This document shows, piece by piece, positions 30,192 to 38,893 of a stretch of 64,000 nucleotides of DNA. Where the stretch lies: assembly GCF_003595215.1 (NCBI RefSeq), contig NZ_QYZP01000002.1:248001-312000 (forward strand). Reading direction: 5' to 3'. The stretch comes from Nesterenkonia natronophila (GTDB lineage: Bacteria > Actinomycetota > Actinomycetes > Actinomycetales > Micrococcaceae). The position numbers were made by a program, and so were the translations under genes. Each line of letters opens with the position of its first letter. Within the stretch, counting starts at the first letter, position 1. The notes beneath the pieces were generated by a model. That model did not search any database and was not told where the DNA came from. It saw only the letters and a list, made by a program, of their open reading frames with translations.

Positions 30192-31313
30192 ATGACGACG
30201 ACGCCCACGGCCCACCTGCCCGCTGCTCACCCCCTGGTCCGCGGACTCACCTCTGACTCCGCGCTGCTGAACCAGTACCGTGGCTCGCGAACCAGCACTG
30301 GAGCCGTGGCCAAGCCAGAGCGACGACCGGTGTGGTTCATGCGGCAGGCCGGTCGTTCCCTGCCCGAGTACCGGAGGCTGCGCGAAGGGACCTCCATGTT
30401 GGACTCGTGCCTGAACCCGGAGCTGGCTAGCGAGATCACCCTGCAGCCGGTGCGCCGCCATGATGTGGACGCCGCCATATTCTTCTCCGACATCGTCATC
30501 CCGCTGCGTCTGGCAGGTGTGGGTGTAGAGATCAAGCCAGGGGTCGGGCCGGTCCTGGACTCCCCGGTGCGTACAGCCGCCGATGTCGCAGCGCTGCCTG
30601 AGCTTGACGACGCCGCCTTTGCCCCTATCACCGAGGCGATTCAGCGCACCACGGCGGAACTAGGCCGGATCCCGCTGATCGGCTTCGCTGGAGCACCGTT
30701 CACCCTGGCCGCATATATGGTCGAGGGTCGGCCGTCACGCGATCATCTGGGCCCGCGGGCCATGATGCACGCCGACCCGGATACCTGGAGCGCACTGGCG
30801 GGATGGGCAGCCGATGTTTCCGGCAGGTTCATGCGCGCCCAGCTGATGGCGGGGGCCTCAGCCGCGCAGCTGTTCGACTCCTGGGCAGGTTCGCTGGGCC
30901 GGAACGACTACCAGCGTCACGTTCTGCCGCACTCAGCAGCTGCGTTCTCCCACGTCTCCGGAGTCGGTGCAGCAGACGGGGCGTCGGCGCCCCTAGTTCA
31001 CTTCGGCACCGGCACCAGCGAAGTGCTCGATCTGTTGAAGACCGCTGGTGCCGATGTGGTCGGCGTCGACTATCGTCTCCACCTTGCTGAGGCCACCCGC
31101 CGGCTCGGCGCCGATACGCCGCTGCAGGGGAATATCGACCCGGCATTTCTTACCGCCGACTGGCCCGTGCTGGAAGCTCACGTCCGGGAAGTTATAGATG
31201 CCGGGTCTGGTGCGGCCGGACATGTGTTGAATCTCGGGCACGGTGTCCCGCCAGAAACCGATCCTGCTGTGCTGACACGCGTGGTGGAGCTCATCCACTC
31301 GATTGACCCATGA
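30192..31313 (+). CDS. hemE: Uroporphyrinogen decarboxylase
   Basis: A 373-residue cytoplasmic enzyme converting uroporphyrinogen III to coproporphyrinogen III. Motifs are RPVWFMRQAGRSLPEYR (substrate-binding Arg residues), GFAGAPFTL, QLFDSWAG and LQGNIDP. The first 45 residues are a longer N-terminal extension than usual. It is the first gene of the plus-strand haem cluster and overlaps the next gene by 4 bp (ATGA). Control is probably through the shared hemA/hemE operator. Confidence 0.96.
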   Translation: MTTTPTAHLPAAHPLVRGLTSDSALLNQYRGSRTSTGAVAKPERRPVWFMRQAGRSLPEYRRLREGTSMLDSCLNPELASEITLQPVRRHDVDAAIFFSDIVIPLRLAGVGVEIKPGVGPVLDSPVRTAADVAALPELDDAAFAPITEAIQRTTAELGRIPLIGFAGAPFTLAAYMVEGRPSRDHLGPRAMMHADPDTWSALAGWAADVSGRFMRAQLMAGASAAQLFDSWAGSLGRNDYQRHVLPHSAAAFSHVSGVGAADGASAPLVHFGTGTSEVLDLLKTAGADVVGVDYRLHLAEATRRLGADTPLQGNIDPAFLTADWPVLEAHVREVIDAGSGAAGHVLNLGHGVPPETDPAVLTRVVELIHSIDP

Positions 31314-32695
31314 CCCGCACTGCGATCATCGGGGGAGGCATCGCGGGCCTGACCGCCGCTTGGGAGCTCGCGCGCAGTGGGCACCAGGTGGATCTCTATG
31401 AGGCCGGGTCTCGGCTCGGCGGCGCCATCGCCCCCGTCGCGCTCTCCGGAGTGCGGGTAGATGCTGGAGCTGAAGCCTTCGCCACACGCACCCCCGCCGT
31501 CGTGGAGTTCCTCCGCGAGCTGGGCCTCGAGGACCAGGTGATCTCACCCAACCCACTGGGTGCTTGGCTCCAACTGCCTGACCAGGCTTCCCCGATGCCC
31601 GCCACCGGAGTGCTGGGTGTTCCGGCCAATCCGCGGGCGGAGGACGTTATCGCCATCCTCGGCGCAGAGCACGCCGCCCGCGCCGCCGCGGACTTCGACT
31701 CGCCGATGAGGTGGTCCGCAGCGCAGAATCCAGCGCTGGGCGAGGTGGTCGCAGATCGCATGGGTCCGGCTGTGGTCGAACGGTTGGTGGCGCCGATCAC
31801 CTCAGGGGTGCACTCGGCCGATCCGTATGAGCTGGCCATCAGCTCCGCGCACCCCGAGCTCTACCGCACTATGCTCGCCGAAGGTTCCCTGGCGCGGGCC
31901 GTGGCAAGCCTACGCCGCGCAGCCCCGGCGGGGTCGGCAGTCCAGTCGCTGCACGGCGGCATGAACACCCTGATCAGCGCCCTGGAGTCGCAGCTGCGCC
32001 AGCTCGGCGCCAACATCCACCTCAACACTGAGGTCCAAGACTTGGGCACATTGGAAGCAGATGCGGTCATTGTGGCCACGGAAGCTCCACAGGTGCGGCG
32101 TCTTATCAGCGGCGGCAGCCAGCCCGCCGGGCTCAGTGCCTCTAGGTCCCCGGGTGAGGACTCGGGCGTGGCACTGGTGACGCTGCTCCTCCATGCGCCT
32201 GAGATGGATGTCTGGCCACGAGGGACCGGAATGCTCGTCGCACCCACAGTGCGCCACATCCGAGCCAAGGCTATGACGCATATCTCAGCCAAGTGGGAGT
32301 GGGTGGCCCAGGCGCTGGAACACCAGTTGGGGCCCAGTCACCATCTGCTTCGACTCTCATTCGGGCGTGTCACCGATACCGCCGGCAGCCTGGGCTTCCG
32401 CTCGTCGGACAGTGACTTGCTGGGCGCCGCAATAACGGATCTTCCAGCACTGACCAGTATCGCCGTCTCCCACGACCAGCTGGTTGATCATACGGTGGTG
32501 CGCTGGCAGGCCGGGCTGCCCGGAGGGTCCCCGCAGCAGCGCAGCGACGCCCAGCATATCCGGGAGCTGCTGCGCGCCCGGCATTCCGCAGAGGGTCCGC
32601 GTATCGCGGTCACCGGCGCATGGTTCTCCGGCACCGGACTCGCTCAAATCATCCCTGATGCCCGGCGCACCGCACAGCAGATCCTGGCCCCCTGA
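31310..32695 (+). CDS. cgoX: Coproporphyrinogen III oxidase (HemY/CgoX type)
   Basis: A 461-residue flavoprotein. The FAD dinucleotide fold begins IIGGGIAGLTAAWELARSG and continues LYEAGSRLGG, and a C-terminal FAD motif is seen near ITGAWFSGTGL. In bacteria with ChdC this enzyme oxidises coproporphyrinogen III to coproporphyrin III, so it is read as CgoX although it is often labelled protoporphyrinogen oxidase (hemY or hemG). It is translationally coupled to hemE. A 120-bp gap with a hairpin and palindrome copy 3 separates it from chdC. Confidence 0.92.
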   Translation: MTRTAIIGGGIAGLTAAWELARSGHQVDLYEAGSRLGGAIAPVALSGVRVDAGAEAFATRTPAVVEFLRELGLEDQVISPNPLGAWLQLPDQASPMPATGVLGVPANPRAEDVIAILGAEHAARAAADFDSPMRWSAAQNPALGEVVADRMGPAVVERLVAPITSGVHSADPYELAISSAHPELYRTMLAEGSLARAVASLRRAAPAGSAVQSLHGGMNTLISALESQLRQLGANIHLNTEVQDLGTLEADAVIVATEAPQVRRLISGGSQPAGLSASRSPGEDSGVALVTLLLHAPEMDVWPRGTGMLVAPTVRHIRAKAMTHISAKWEWVAQALEHQLGPSHHLLRLSFGRVTDTAGSLGFRSSDSDLLGAAITDLPALTSIAVSHDQLVDHTVVRWQAGLPGGSPQQRSDAQHIRELLRARHSAEGPRIAVTGAWFSGTGLAQIIPDARRTAQQILAP

Positions 32696-32703
32696 CCTCA
32701 GCA

Positions 32704-32721
32704 ACCCAGAAGAGTCTGGGT
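32704..32721 (+). terminator. Weak hairpin after cgoX
   Basis: ACCCAGA (32704-32710) and TCTGGGT (32715-32721) form a 7-bp stem with loop AGAG, eight bases after the cgoX stop. No T tract follows, so it may be only a partial terminator or an mRNA stabiliser. Confidence 0.4.
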
Positions 32722-32767
32722 CCCAGTGCGTGAGGTGGCGTCGTCGGCCATTGGTGTGCAGGCATTG

Positions 32768-32784
32768 TTCTACACTGCGTAGAA
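32768..32784 (+). promoter_or_regulatory. Palindrome TTCTAC-N5-GTAGAA, copy 3 (chdC)
   Basis: A perfect 6+6 bp inverted repeat with spacer ACTGC, 32 bp before the chdC start. The right half contains TAGAAG, a possible weak -10. Its presence in the cgoX-chdC gap suggests a second regulated promoter inside the haem cluster. Confidence 0.7.
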
Positions 32785-32815
32785 GTGAGTTGCCGGTGCG
32801 CGATAAGGTGGGCCT

Positions 32816-33598
32816 ATGACTTACGGCCGCAACCCTCAGCGCAGCCCGGAAGATGTCAACTCCTCCGGAAAAGACTGGTTCACTCTCTTCACCGTGTTCG
32901 CCCGAACCGAGTCGCGATCAGCCGTCGACTGGTGGGAGCCGAAGCACCGCTCCGACGTCCCGGCCGGGCGCAAAGCCGAAAAGACCGCCGCAGCGTTCGA
33001 CGAGCTGGTCGGCTCCCTCGCCGGCGGAGGACTGGGAGAGGACGATGACGCCGCGCAGCTGCGGGGTGTCTACGACGTCTCCGGGATGCGGGCTGGGGCC
33101 GACGTGATGCTCTGGCTCACCGGCCACAAGGCGGAGAAGCTTCAGGCAGCGCTGCGTGCACTGCACCGGACGGAACTGCTCAGCACCACTCAGATCGCCT
33201 TCTCCGCCATGGGCGTGCACCGCACCGCGGAGTTCGCTCGGGGGCACGTGCCAGCGTTCTCCATTGGGGTCGAGCCTGAGGAGTGGCTGACGGTCTATCC
33301 GTTCAACCGCAGCTACGACTGGTACCTGCTGGATCCTGCCAAACGCGGCAAGATGCTGCGGGAGCACGGCGAGCTGGGTCAGGAATTCCCCTCAGTGCTG
33401 GCCAACACGACCTCCGCGTTCGCGCTCAACGACTGGGAATGGCTTCTGGCGCTGGAGGCCCCTGAACTCAGGGACCTGGTGGACATGATGCGCCGACTCC
33501 GTGAGTCTGAGACCCGGTACCACGTCAGGGACGAGATCCCGTTCTACACCGGCCGCCGATTGTCCGAGACCATCGACGTGCTTGAAGTGCTCGCCTGA
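32816..33598 (+). CDS. chdC: Coproheme decarboxylase
   Basis: A 260-residue enzyme (formerly HemQ) that makes haem b from coprohaem with peroxide. The Cld-like fold is recognised by DWFTLFTVFARTE, VMLWLTGHKAEKLQ and the WLTVYPFNRSYDWYLL segment, which carries the probable catalytic Tyr. The following MLREHGELGQEF carries the probable haem-ligand His; those assignments come from family alignments recalled, not computed. Its stop overlaps the hemC start (TGATG). The 120-bp upstream gap with its own palindrome suggests independent transcription of chdC-hemC. Confidence 0.95.
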   Translation: MTYGRNPQRSPEDVNSSGKDWFTLFTVFARTESRSAVDWWEPKHRSDVPAGRKAEKTAAAFDELVGSLAGGGLGEDDDAAQLRGVYDVSGMRAGADVMLWLTGHKAEKLQAALRALHRTELLSTTQIAFSAMGVHRTAEFARGHVPAFSIGVEPEEWLTVYPFNRSYDWYLLDPAKRGKMLREHGELGQEFPSVLANTTSAFALNDWEWLLALEAPELRDLVDMMRRLRESETRYHVRDEIPFYTGRRLSETIDVLEVLA

Positions 33599-34617
33599 TG
33601 GAGAACTTCCGGGTCGGCACACGGGGGAGCAGACTCGCTGTGCGGCAGAGCACCACCGCGGCTGAAGCGCTCGCGGAGCTCGGCGGACTCAGCTTTGACA
33701 TGATCACCATCAGGTCAGAAGGGGATGTGCTCACTGGTCCGCTGAGTCAGCTGGGCGGCAGCGGAGTTTTTGCCACCGCCCTGCGCAAGGCCCTGTTCGA
33801 CACCGAGATCGACGTGGCTGTCCACTCGCTGAAGGACCTGCCCGCTAAGGATGTGGACGGGTTGAGCATCGCAGCCGTCCCCGAACGTGTAGATGTCCGC
33901 GACGCCCTCTGTTCTGCTGACGACCTGACCCTCGATGACCTCCCGGAAGGCGCTAAGGTCGGCACCGGCTCCCCCCGGCGTGCCGCCCAGCTGCTGGCCG
34001 CCCGCCAAGACCTGAACATCGTCGATATTCGAGGCAACGTCGGCACTCGTCTGGCCCGAGTCCGCGGACGCGAAGATGCCGCGGAGAAGTCCAGCCAAGC
34101 CCCCGACGCCGCCCGCGGGGACTTGGACGCCGTGGTGCTCGCCGGTGCGGGGCTGGCCAGGCTGGAACTCCAGGAGCACATCTCAGAGTTGCTGGACCCC
34201 GAGCTGATGCTGCCGGCCCCAGGGCAGGGTGCGCTAGCGGTCGAGGTGCGCAGCGAAGAGTCCCCCCCGGGGACCTCCCTTGCTGTGAGCCTGGCCCAAC
34301 TCGATCACCTGGAGAGCCGATTGGAGACCACCGCTGAGAGAGCATTGCTTGCTCGGCTCAACGCAGGCTGTTCAGCACCGATCGGAGGCCTCGCACGGTG
34401 CGAGGACGAACCGGACGGCAGCGTGAAGCTGCGTCTGGACACCATGGTCTGTGCCCCTGACGGGTCGGACGTCCAGCGGGCAGGCCAGGAGCTGACTCTG
34501 GAACCTGGAGTAAGCCGCGAAGCTGGCATCGAGGCCGCCGCCGCACTCGGAACGCGCGTAGCGGAGACGCTCCTGGCCGAGGACCGTGGCCTGCTCCAGC
34601 ACGTCATCGACAGTTGA
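33598..34617 (+). CDS. hemC: Porphobilinogen deaminase (hydroxymethylbilane synthase)
   Basis: A 339-residue enzyme that joins four porphobilinogens to hydroxymethylbilane. RVGTRGSRLAVRQS, HSLKDLP, TGSPRRAAQL and RGNVGTRLARV are clear, and the dipyrromethane cofactor Cys is in LNAGCSAPIGG. It is slightly longer than average because of a loop after the RARG-type region. It overlaps chdC by one base. Confidence 0.96.
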   Translation: MENFRVGTRGSRLAVRQSTTAAEALAELGGLSFDMITIRSEGDVLTGPLSQLGGSGVFATALRKALFDTEIDVAVHSLKDLPAKDVDGLSIAAVPERVDVRDALCSADDLTLDDLPEGAKVGTGSPRRAAQLLAARQDLNIVDIRGNVGTRLARVRGREDAAEKSSQAPDAARGDLDAVVLAGAGLARLELQEHISELLDPELMLPAPGQGALAVEVRSEESPPGTSLAVSLAQLDHLESRLETTAERALLARLNAGCSAPIGGLARCEDEPDGSVKLRLDTMVCAPDGSDVQRAGQELTLEPGVSREAGIEAAAALGTRVAETLLAEDRGLLQHVIDS

Positions 34618-34675
34618 CGGGGCACCGGGAGCTCACAGTGGATCTGCTGCCGATAAGTCCCCGCGCCAGGCTCTT

Positions 34676-35383
34676 ATGCGGATCGTCCTGACCCGCCGCG
34701 CTGCGCAGTCCGGTGAGCTGGAGGAGGGCCTTCGCAGAGCTGGCCACACCGCTGCCCACATGCCGCTGACCCAGCAGGTGCTCCCCGCCGACACCACCGA
34801 GCTGAGCCGAACCGTTCATGAGCTGACCCGCGGAGAGTTCGACTGGCTGGTGCTCACCAGCCCCAATACGGTGCGCGCTCTCGCCTCCTGCGGATGGGAC
34901 GGAACCGTCCCCGTCCGAACTCGAGTAGCGGTCGTAGGACCAGGGACCGCGCGGGTGCTGAATGAGGTGTCAGATGCACGCAACCCGTGGATGCCGAAGC
35001 AGCACAGCGCGGCGGGCATCCTTGCCGAGCTGCCCGCTCCTGAACCTGAAGGACAACTGCTGCTTCCGCAGTCTGCCCAAGCCAGACCCCAACTCTATGA
35101 GGGGTTGGAGCAGCGGGGATGGAACATCACTCAGGTGACTGCCTATTTCACCACTGCCCTTCCCCATCCACTGGTCAATCTCAGCCCCGGCGACGCGGTC
35201 CTGGTCACCAGTTCCAGTGCCGCAGAAGTCTGGGCCACTCTTGAGACCCCGGACGTGAACATCCTGGCGATCGGAGAGCCGACTGCCCGGACGCTGCGGC
35301 AGTTAGGCCGGCCCGCCGATGCCGTCCTGCCCGAACCCACAGCCGAAGGAGCCCTGAAGGCTCTGGCTGAGCTGGACAGGTGA
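34676..35383 (+). CDS. hemD: Uroporphyrinogen-III synthase
   Basis: A 235-residue protein, poorly conserved as is normal for HemD. The supporting parts are the start MRIVLTRRAAQSGEL, LVLTSPNTVRAL, VAVVGPGTARVL and VLVTSSSAAEVWATL, with a terminal AIGEPTARTLRQLG. It cyclises hydroxymethylbilane with inversion of ring D. The ATG at 34676 starts 58 bp after hemC; an earlier in-frame ATG at 34586 lies inside hemC and adds no conserved sequence. Position between hemC and hemB supports the call. Confidence 0.88.
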   Translation: MRIVLTRRAAQSGELEEGLRRAGHTAAHMPLTQQVLPADTTELSRTVHELTRGEFDWLVLTSPNTVRALASCGWDGTVPVRTRVAVVGPGTARVLNEVSDARNPWMPKQHSAAGILAELPAPEPEGQLLLPQSAQARPQLYEGLEQRGWNITQVTAYFTTALPHPLVNLSPGDAVLVTSSSAAEVWATLETPDVNILAIGEPTARTLRQLGRPADAVLPEPTAEGALKALAELDR

Positions 35384-35413
35384 CCGACCGTGCGGCCCTC
35401 TAGACTGAAGACC

Positions 35414-36394
35414 ATGGCTTTTCCCGCTGACCGACCGCGCCGGCTCCGCCGCACACCTGCCCTGCGCAGGCTGGTGGCTGAAACCCGGCTTCATCCCGCC
35501 GACTTCATTCTGCCGGTCTTCGTCCGCGAAGACCTGACGGAACCCGCCCCCATCCGTTCCATGCCTGGCGTGGTGCAGCACACGGAGGAGTCCCTGCTGG
35601 ATGCTGCAGGTGAGGCGGCAGCTCTGGGACTGGGCGGCATCATGCTGTTCGGCATCCCCTCCCAGCGAGACGAGCAGGGAACCGCAGGACTTGATCCTGA
35701 TGGAATCCTCAACCGAAGCATCCGCGCGGTCAAGCAGCATGTAAGTGACTCTCTGCCGGTGATGAGCGATCTCTGCCTCGACGAGTTCACCGACCACGGC
35801 CACTGTGGGGTGTTAGACCCGCAGGGGGAAGTGGACAACGACCAGACCCTCCAGCTGTATGCCCAGATGGGAGTCGTACAGGCTGACTCAGGTGCTGACG
35901 TCGTTGCCCCCTCTGGGATGATGGACGGCCAGGTCGCGGTGATTCGTGACGCGCTCGACGCCGCCGGTCACCAGAGTGTGCCGATCCTGGCCTACTCCGC
36001 CAAGTACGCCTCAGCGTTCTATGGGCCCTTCCGCGAGGCCGTGGACTCCCAGCTGCAAGGGGACCGTCGGCAGTATCAGATGGACGCTGGGAACCGGACT
36101 GAGGCGCTGAAGGAGGCCCAGCTCGACCTGGCTGAGGGTGCCGATATGGTGATGGTCAAGCCTGCCAGTGCCTATCTGGACATCCTCTCTGATGTGGCTG
36201 ACATCAGTGATGTGCCGGTCTCCGCGTATCAGGTGTCGGGTGAGTACGCGATGATTGAGTCCGCCGCAGCCAACGGTTGGGTGGACCGCAGAGCCGTAGT
36301 GCTGGAGACGCTGACTGCGATCCGCCGCGCTGGAGCTACCAATGTCTTGACCTATTACGCCGCCGAGGCAGCCCGCTGGCTGCAGGAGAAATGA
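35414..36394 (+). CDS. hemB: Delta-aminolevulinic acid dehydratase (porphobilinogen synthase)
   Basis: A 326-residue enzyme condensing two 5-aminolevulinates. Schiff-base lysines are in [14 protein letters not shown] and VMVKPASAY. The metal site reads [12 protein letters not shown]: it keeps the first and last positions of the zinc triad C-x-C-x7-C but has Asp in the middle, so metal use may be mixed or Mg-dependent. The ATG at 35414 was taken because the longer frame from 35390 adds non-conserved residues. It overlaps hemL by 1-4 bp. Confidence 0.95.
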   Translation: MAFPADRPRRLRRTPALRRLVAETRLHPADFILPVFVREDLTEPAPIRSMPGVVQHTEESLLDAAGEAAALGLGGIMLFGIPSQRDEQGTAGLDPDGILNRSIRAVKQHVSDSLPVMSDLCLDEFTDHGHCGVLDPQGEVDNDQTLQLYAQMGVVQADSGADVVAPSGMMDGQVAVIRDALDAAGHQSVPILAYSAKYASAFYGPFREAVDSQLQGDRRQYQMDAGNRTEALKEAQLDLAEGADMVMVKPASAYLDILSDVADISDVPVSAYQVSGEYAMIESAAANGWVDRRAVVLETLTAIRRAGATNVLTYYAAEAARWLQEK

Positions 36395-37698
36395 TGACGA
36401 CCAACCAACACCTTTTTTCCACTGCTCAGACTCTGATGCCCGGGGGAGTGAACTCTCCGGTACGAGCCTTCGGCTCCGTGGGCGGAACGCCTGTGGCTAT
36501 GGTGGAGGGCCGGGGCCCGTACCTCACCGATGTGGAGGGCACAGAGTACGTGGACCTCGTGGGGTCTTGGGGTCCGGCTCTGCTGGGGCACAGCCATCCT
36601 GCCGTGATGGACGCCGTACGTGCCACCGTCGAGAAGGGGCTTGGTTTCGGGACATCGCACCCGCTGGAGTCGGAACTGGCCGAGCTGGTGCGCTCGCGAG
36701 TGCCTGGGGCGGAGATGATCCGCATGGTCTCCACCGGGACTGAAGCTACCATGACGGCCATCAGACTGGCCCGAGGCGCCACCGGTAAGAACCTCATCGT
36801 GAAGTTCGCAGGTTGTTACCACGGGCATTCTGACGGGCTGCTGGCTGCAGCCGGGTCTGGTGTGGCGACCCTGGGCCTGCCCGGCTCCGCAGGTGTCACA
36901 GAGGCCCAGGCGTGGGAGACGGTGGTCATTGAGTACAACGACCGCGAAGCGCTGCAGAAGGTCTTCTCTGAGCACAGCGGAGACATCGCTGCGGTGATCA
37001 CCGAGGCTACCCCGGCCAATATGGGTGTGGTCGCCCCCGAGCCTGGTTTCAACCAGCTGATCCGGGAGCTCACCGCTGCCGACGGTGCGCTGATGATCTT
37101 TGACGAAGTCATGACCGGCTTCCGCATCACGGAAGCCGGATACTGGGGTGCTTCCGGTCGGAACGAGGGCTGGACCCCCGACCTGTTCACCTTCGGAAAA
37201 GTGATCGGTGGCGGTCTCCCTACGGCTGCCTTGGCTGGTCGCCGTGGAGTGATGGAGCATCTGGCGCCGACCGGCCCGGTGTATCACGCGGGCACACTGT
37301 CCGGTAATCCAGTGGCCATGGCGGCTGGTGTGGCCACATTGAAAAACGCCACCGCTGAAGTCTATGAACATATCGACCAGAAAGCCCAGGTGGTCGCGGA
37401 CGGCCTTGCCGATGCGCTGACAGACGCTGGCGTTGACTACAGCATTCAGAAGGTCGGCTCTCTATTCTCCGTCGCTTTCGGCACTTCCGCCACGGGAGTG
37501 CACAATTACGCAGAGGCCCAGGCCCAGGAGTCCTTCCGCTACGGTCCGTTCTTCCATGCGATGTTGGAACAGGGTGTCTACCTGCCCCCGAGTGTCTTTG
37601 AGGGCTGGTTCCTCTCCGCAGCCCATGAGGACGCCGCCGTCGAGCGGATTCTCCGAGCTCTGCCGCAAGCAGCCCAAGCGGCCGCAGCCGCTGGCTGA
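36394..37698 (+). CDS. hemL: Glutamate-1-semialdehyde 2,1-aminomutase
   Basis: A 434-residue PLP enzyme that makes 5-aminolevulinate from glutamate-1-semialdehyde. Signatures are [39 protein letters not shown], and [10 protein letters not shown], whose Lys binds PLP. ATGATG at 36391 offers two starts; the second is five bases from AGGAG and was chosen. It closes the haem cluster. A short hairpin (GGTTC/GAACC) follows the stop near 37700-37717. Confidence 0.96.
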   Translation: MTTNQHLFSTAQTLMPGGVNSPVRAFGSVGGTPVAMVEGRGPYLTDVEGTEYVDLVGSWGPALLGHSHPAVMDAVRATVEKGLGFGTSHPLESELAELVRSRVPGAEMIRMVSTGTEATMTAIRLARGATGKNLIVKFAGCYHGHSDGLLAAAGSGVATLGLPGSAGVTEAQAWETVVIEYNDREALQKVFSEHSGDIAAVITEATPANMGVVAPEPGFNQLIRELTAADGALMIFDEVMTGFRITEAGYWGASGRNEGWTPDLFTFGKVIGGGLPTAALAGRRGVMEHLAPTGPVYHAGTLSGNPVAMAAGVATLKNATAEVYEHIDQKAQVVADGLADALTDAGVDYSIQKVGSLFSVAFGTSATGVHNYAEAQAQESFRYGPFFHAMLEQGVYLPPSVFEGWFLSAAHEDAAVERILRALPQAAQAAAAAG

Positions 37699-37733
37699 AA
37701 GGTTCTGCGCTCTGAACCATAGGACTTGGTGGC

Positions 37734-37994
37734 TCAGGTCATGCCGAGAAGCAACAGCGCGGGCTGGAGCTGTTCTCCCCATCCTCCGATGTTGCTGTAG
37801 TCGACGTACTGCTGACGCCAACGTCGGAAGAGCCAGAAACCGAGTACGAAGACACCGATAGCGATCACCAGGACGCTTGGCGGCAACGCTCCTGAGGCGG
37901 TCCGTGGCACGTTGTCAGCGTGGTCACGGCTCCACCGTTCTTCGAACCGGCGATCTTTGTCGTCTTTTTCCGATTCTTCGGGAGTCTCACTCAT
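37734..37994 (-). CDS. Small single-pass membrane protein
   Basis: An 86-residue protein with a highly charged N-terminal part (about residues 1-35), one hydrophobic helix (SVLVIAIGVFVLGFWLF, about 40-57), then a basic stretch and a hydrophobic C-terminal end. No family was recognised. It is convergent with hemL and lies 39 bp downstream of the exonuclease gene on the same strand, so it may be co-transcribed with it. Coding is supported by composition and a defined start, but not by homology I can name. Confidence 0.65.
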   Translation of the reverse strand: MSETPEESEKDDKDRRFEERWSRDHADNVPRTASGALPPSVLVIAIGVFVLGFWLFRRWRQQYVDYSNIGGWGEQLQPALLLLGMT

Positions 37995-38033
37995 AGGCTC
38001 TATTGTCGCGTATTTCCGCAGGGTTTTGACCCA

Positions 38034-38765
38034 TCAGAGCGGCCACGAACCATCGATCACTGCCTCCGTCTTTCCCTGCCTGCGCAGGTACGACTGGAAG
38101 TCCTCAGCTTGGTCAGCTTTCCAAACAACCTGCAGGTCGTGAAGCTGCTGAGCTGGCATCTGAAGCTCCGGGTACTTCTCTGCCTGACAATCAGCCACCT
38201 GTACGGCAGCCAGGGCGTCCGGGGCCGCCGAGTGGGCCTCCGCCAGCTGCACGCCGTGGACTCCGCAGAGATCATTGAGCCGTCGTTTGCCACGCCGGTA
38301 TCGGTCCACCTGTTTGTCGATCACCAGCGGATCGATGACCGGCTTAGGGAGGGGGAATTCGAGTCCAAACCGCTCCGCTTCAGCTCGGAGCACCGCGAGG
38401 TCGTAGGGTGCGTTCATCACTACCACAGCAGCTCCGGAGATGAACTCACGGGTCAGCGCAGCGAGAAGCTCCGCGACTGCTTCGGACGCCTCTTGGCCAT
38501 GCTCACGGACGTAATCGGTGGTGATCCCGTGTATCTCTACTGTCTCTTCGGGAATCTCTACACCAGGATCCACAAGCCACTCGCGAACTCTGGGTGAGGC
38601 GGCGTCTTCGGGATCACATGTCACCAGCGCTGCAGACACGATGCGGGCCTCAGCGGGGAACCTGGAGGTGGTTTCGACATCGAACCCCACCCGGCGCCGC
38701 CGGTGCCAGGAGTCACTGGTTGGATGGAGGTCGAACAGGGCATCGCTATCCATGCTCGACACCAT
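38034..38765 (-). CDS. DEDD-type 3'-5' exonuclease (DnaQ-like)
   Basis: A 243-residue exonuclease. The acidic motifs are in order: FDVETT (Exo I), NAPYDLAVL (Exo II) and HSAAPDALAAV (Exo III, with the His of the DEDDh type). It resembles the stand-alone polymerase III epsilon-like proteins of actinobacteria. The true start is uncertain. ATGs at 38765 and 38753 both precede the conserved part, and a longer frame reaches back over adnA's upstream region without homology. It diverges from adnA. Confidence 0.88.
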   Translation of the reverse strand: MVSSMDSDALFDLHPTSDSWHRRRRVGFDVETTSRFPAEARIVSAALVTCDPEDAASPRVREWLVDPGVEIPEETVEIHGITTDYVREHGQEASEAVAELLAALTREFISGAAVVVMNAPYDLAVLRAEAERFGLEFPLPKPVIDPLVIDKQVDRYRRGKRRLNDLCGVHGVQLAEAHSAAPDALAAVQVADCQAEKYPELQMPAQQLHDLQVVWKADQAEDFQSYLRRQGKTEAVIDGSWPL

Positions 38766-38893
38766 ACCGGGCAGCGTGGAAGCCCTCTGGGATCCGCGAG
38801 GGGAGCCAGTGGATGTCGGTGGGTGCACGTAACCTGGGAGGACCGCTGGATGAAAGTCTTGAAAGGCACGGAGAGCGAAGTGGGCAGGAGCAG

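Noticed and set aside
36277..36390. Longer hemL start inside hemB
   Set aside because: The extra residues are out-of-frame hemB sequence; ATGATG at 36391 with AGGAG is the natural start.
38594..38893. Upstream extension of adnA
   Set aside because: It is antisense to the exonuclease N-terminus; the ATG at 38894 has a ribosome-binding site and gives the expected Walker A position.
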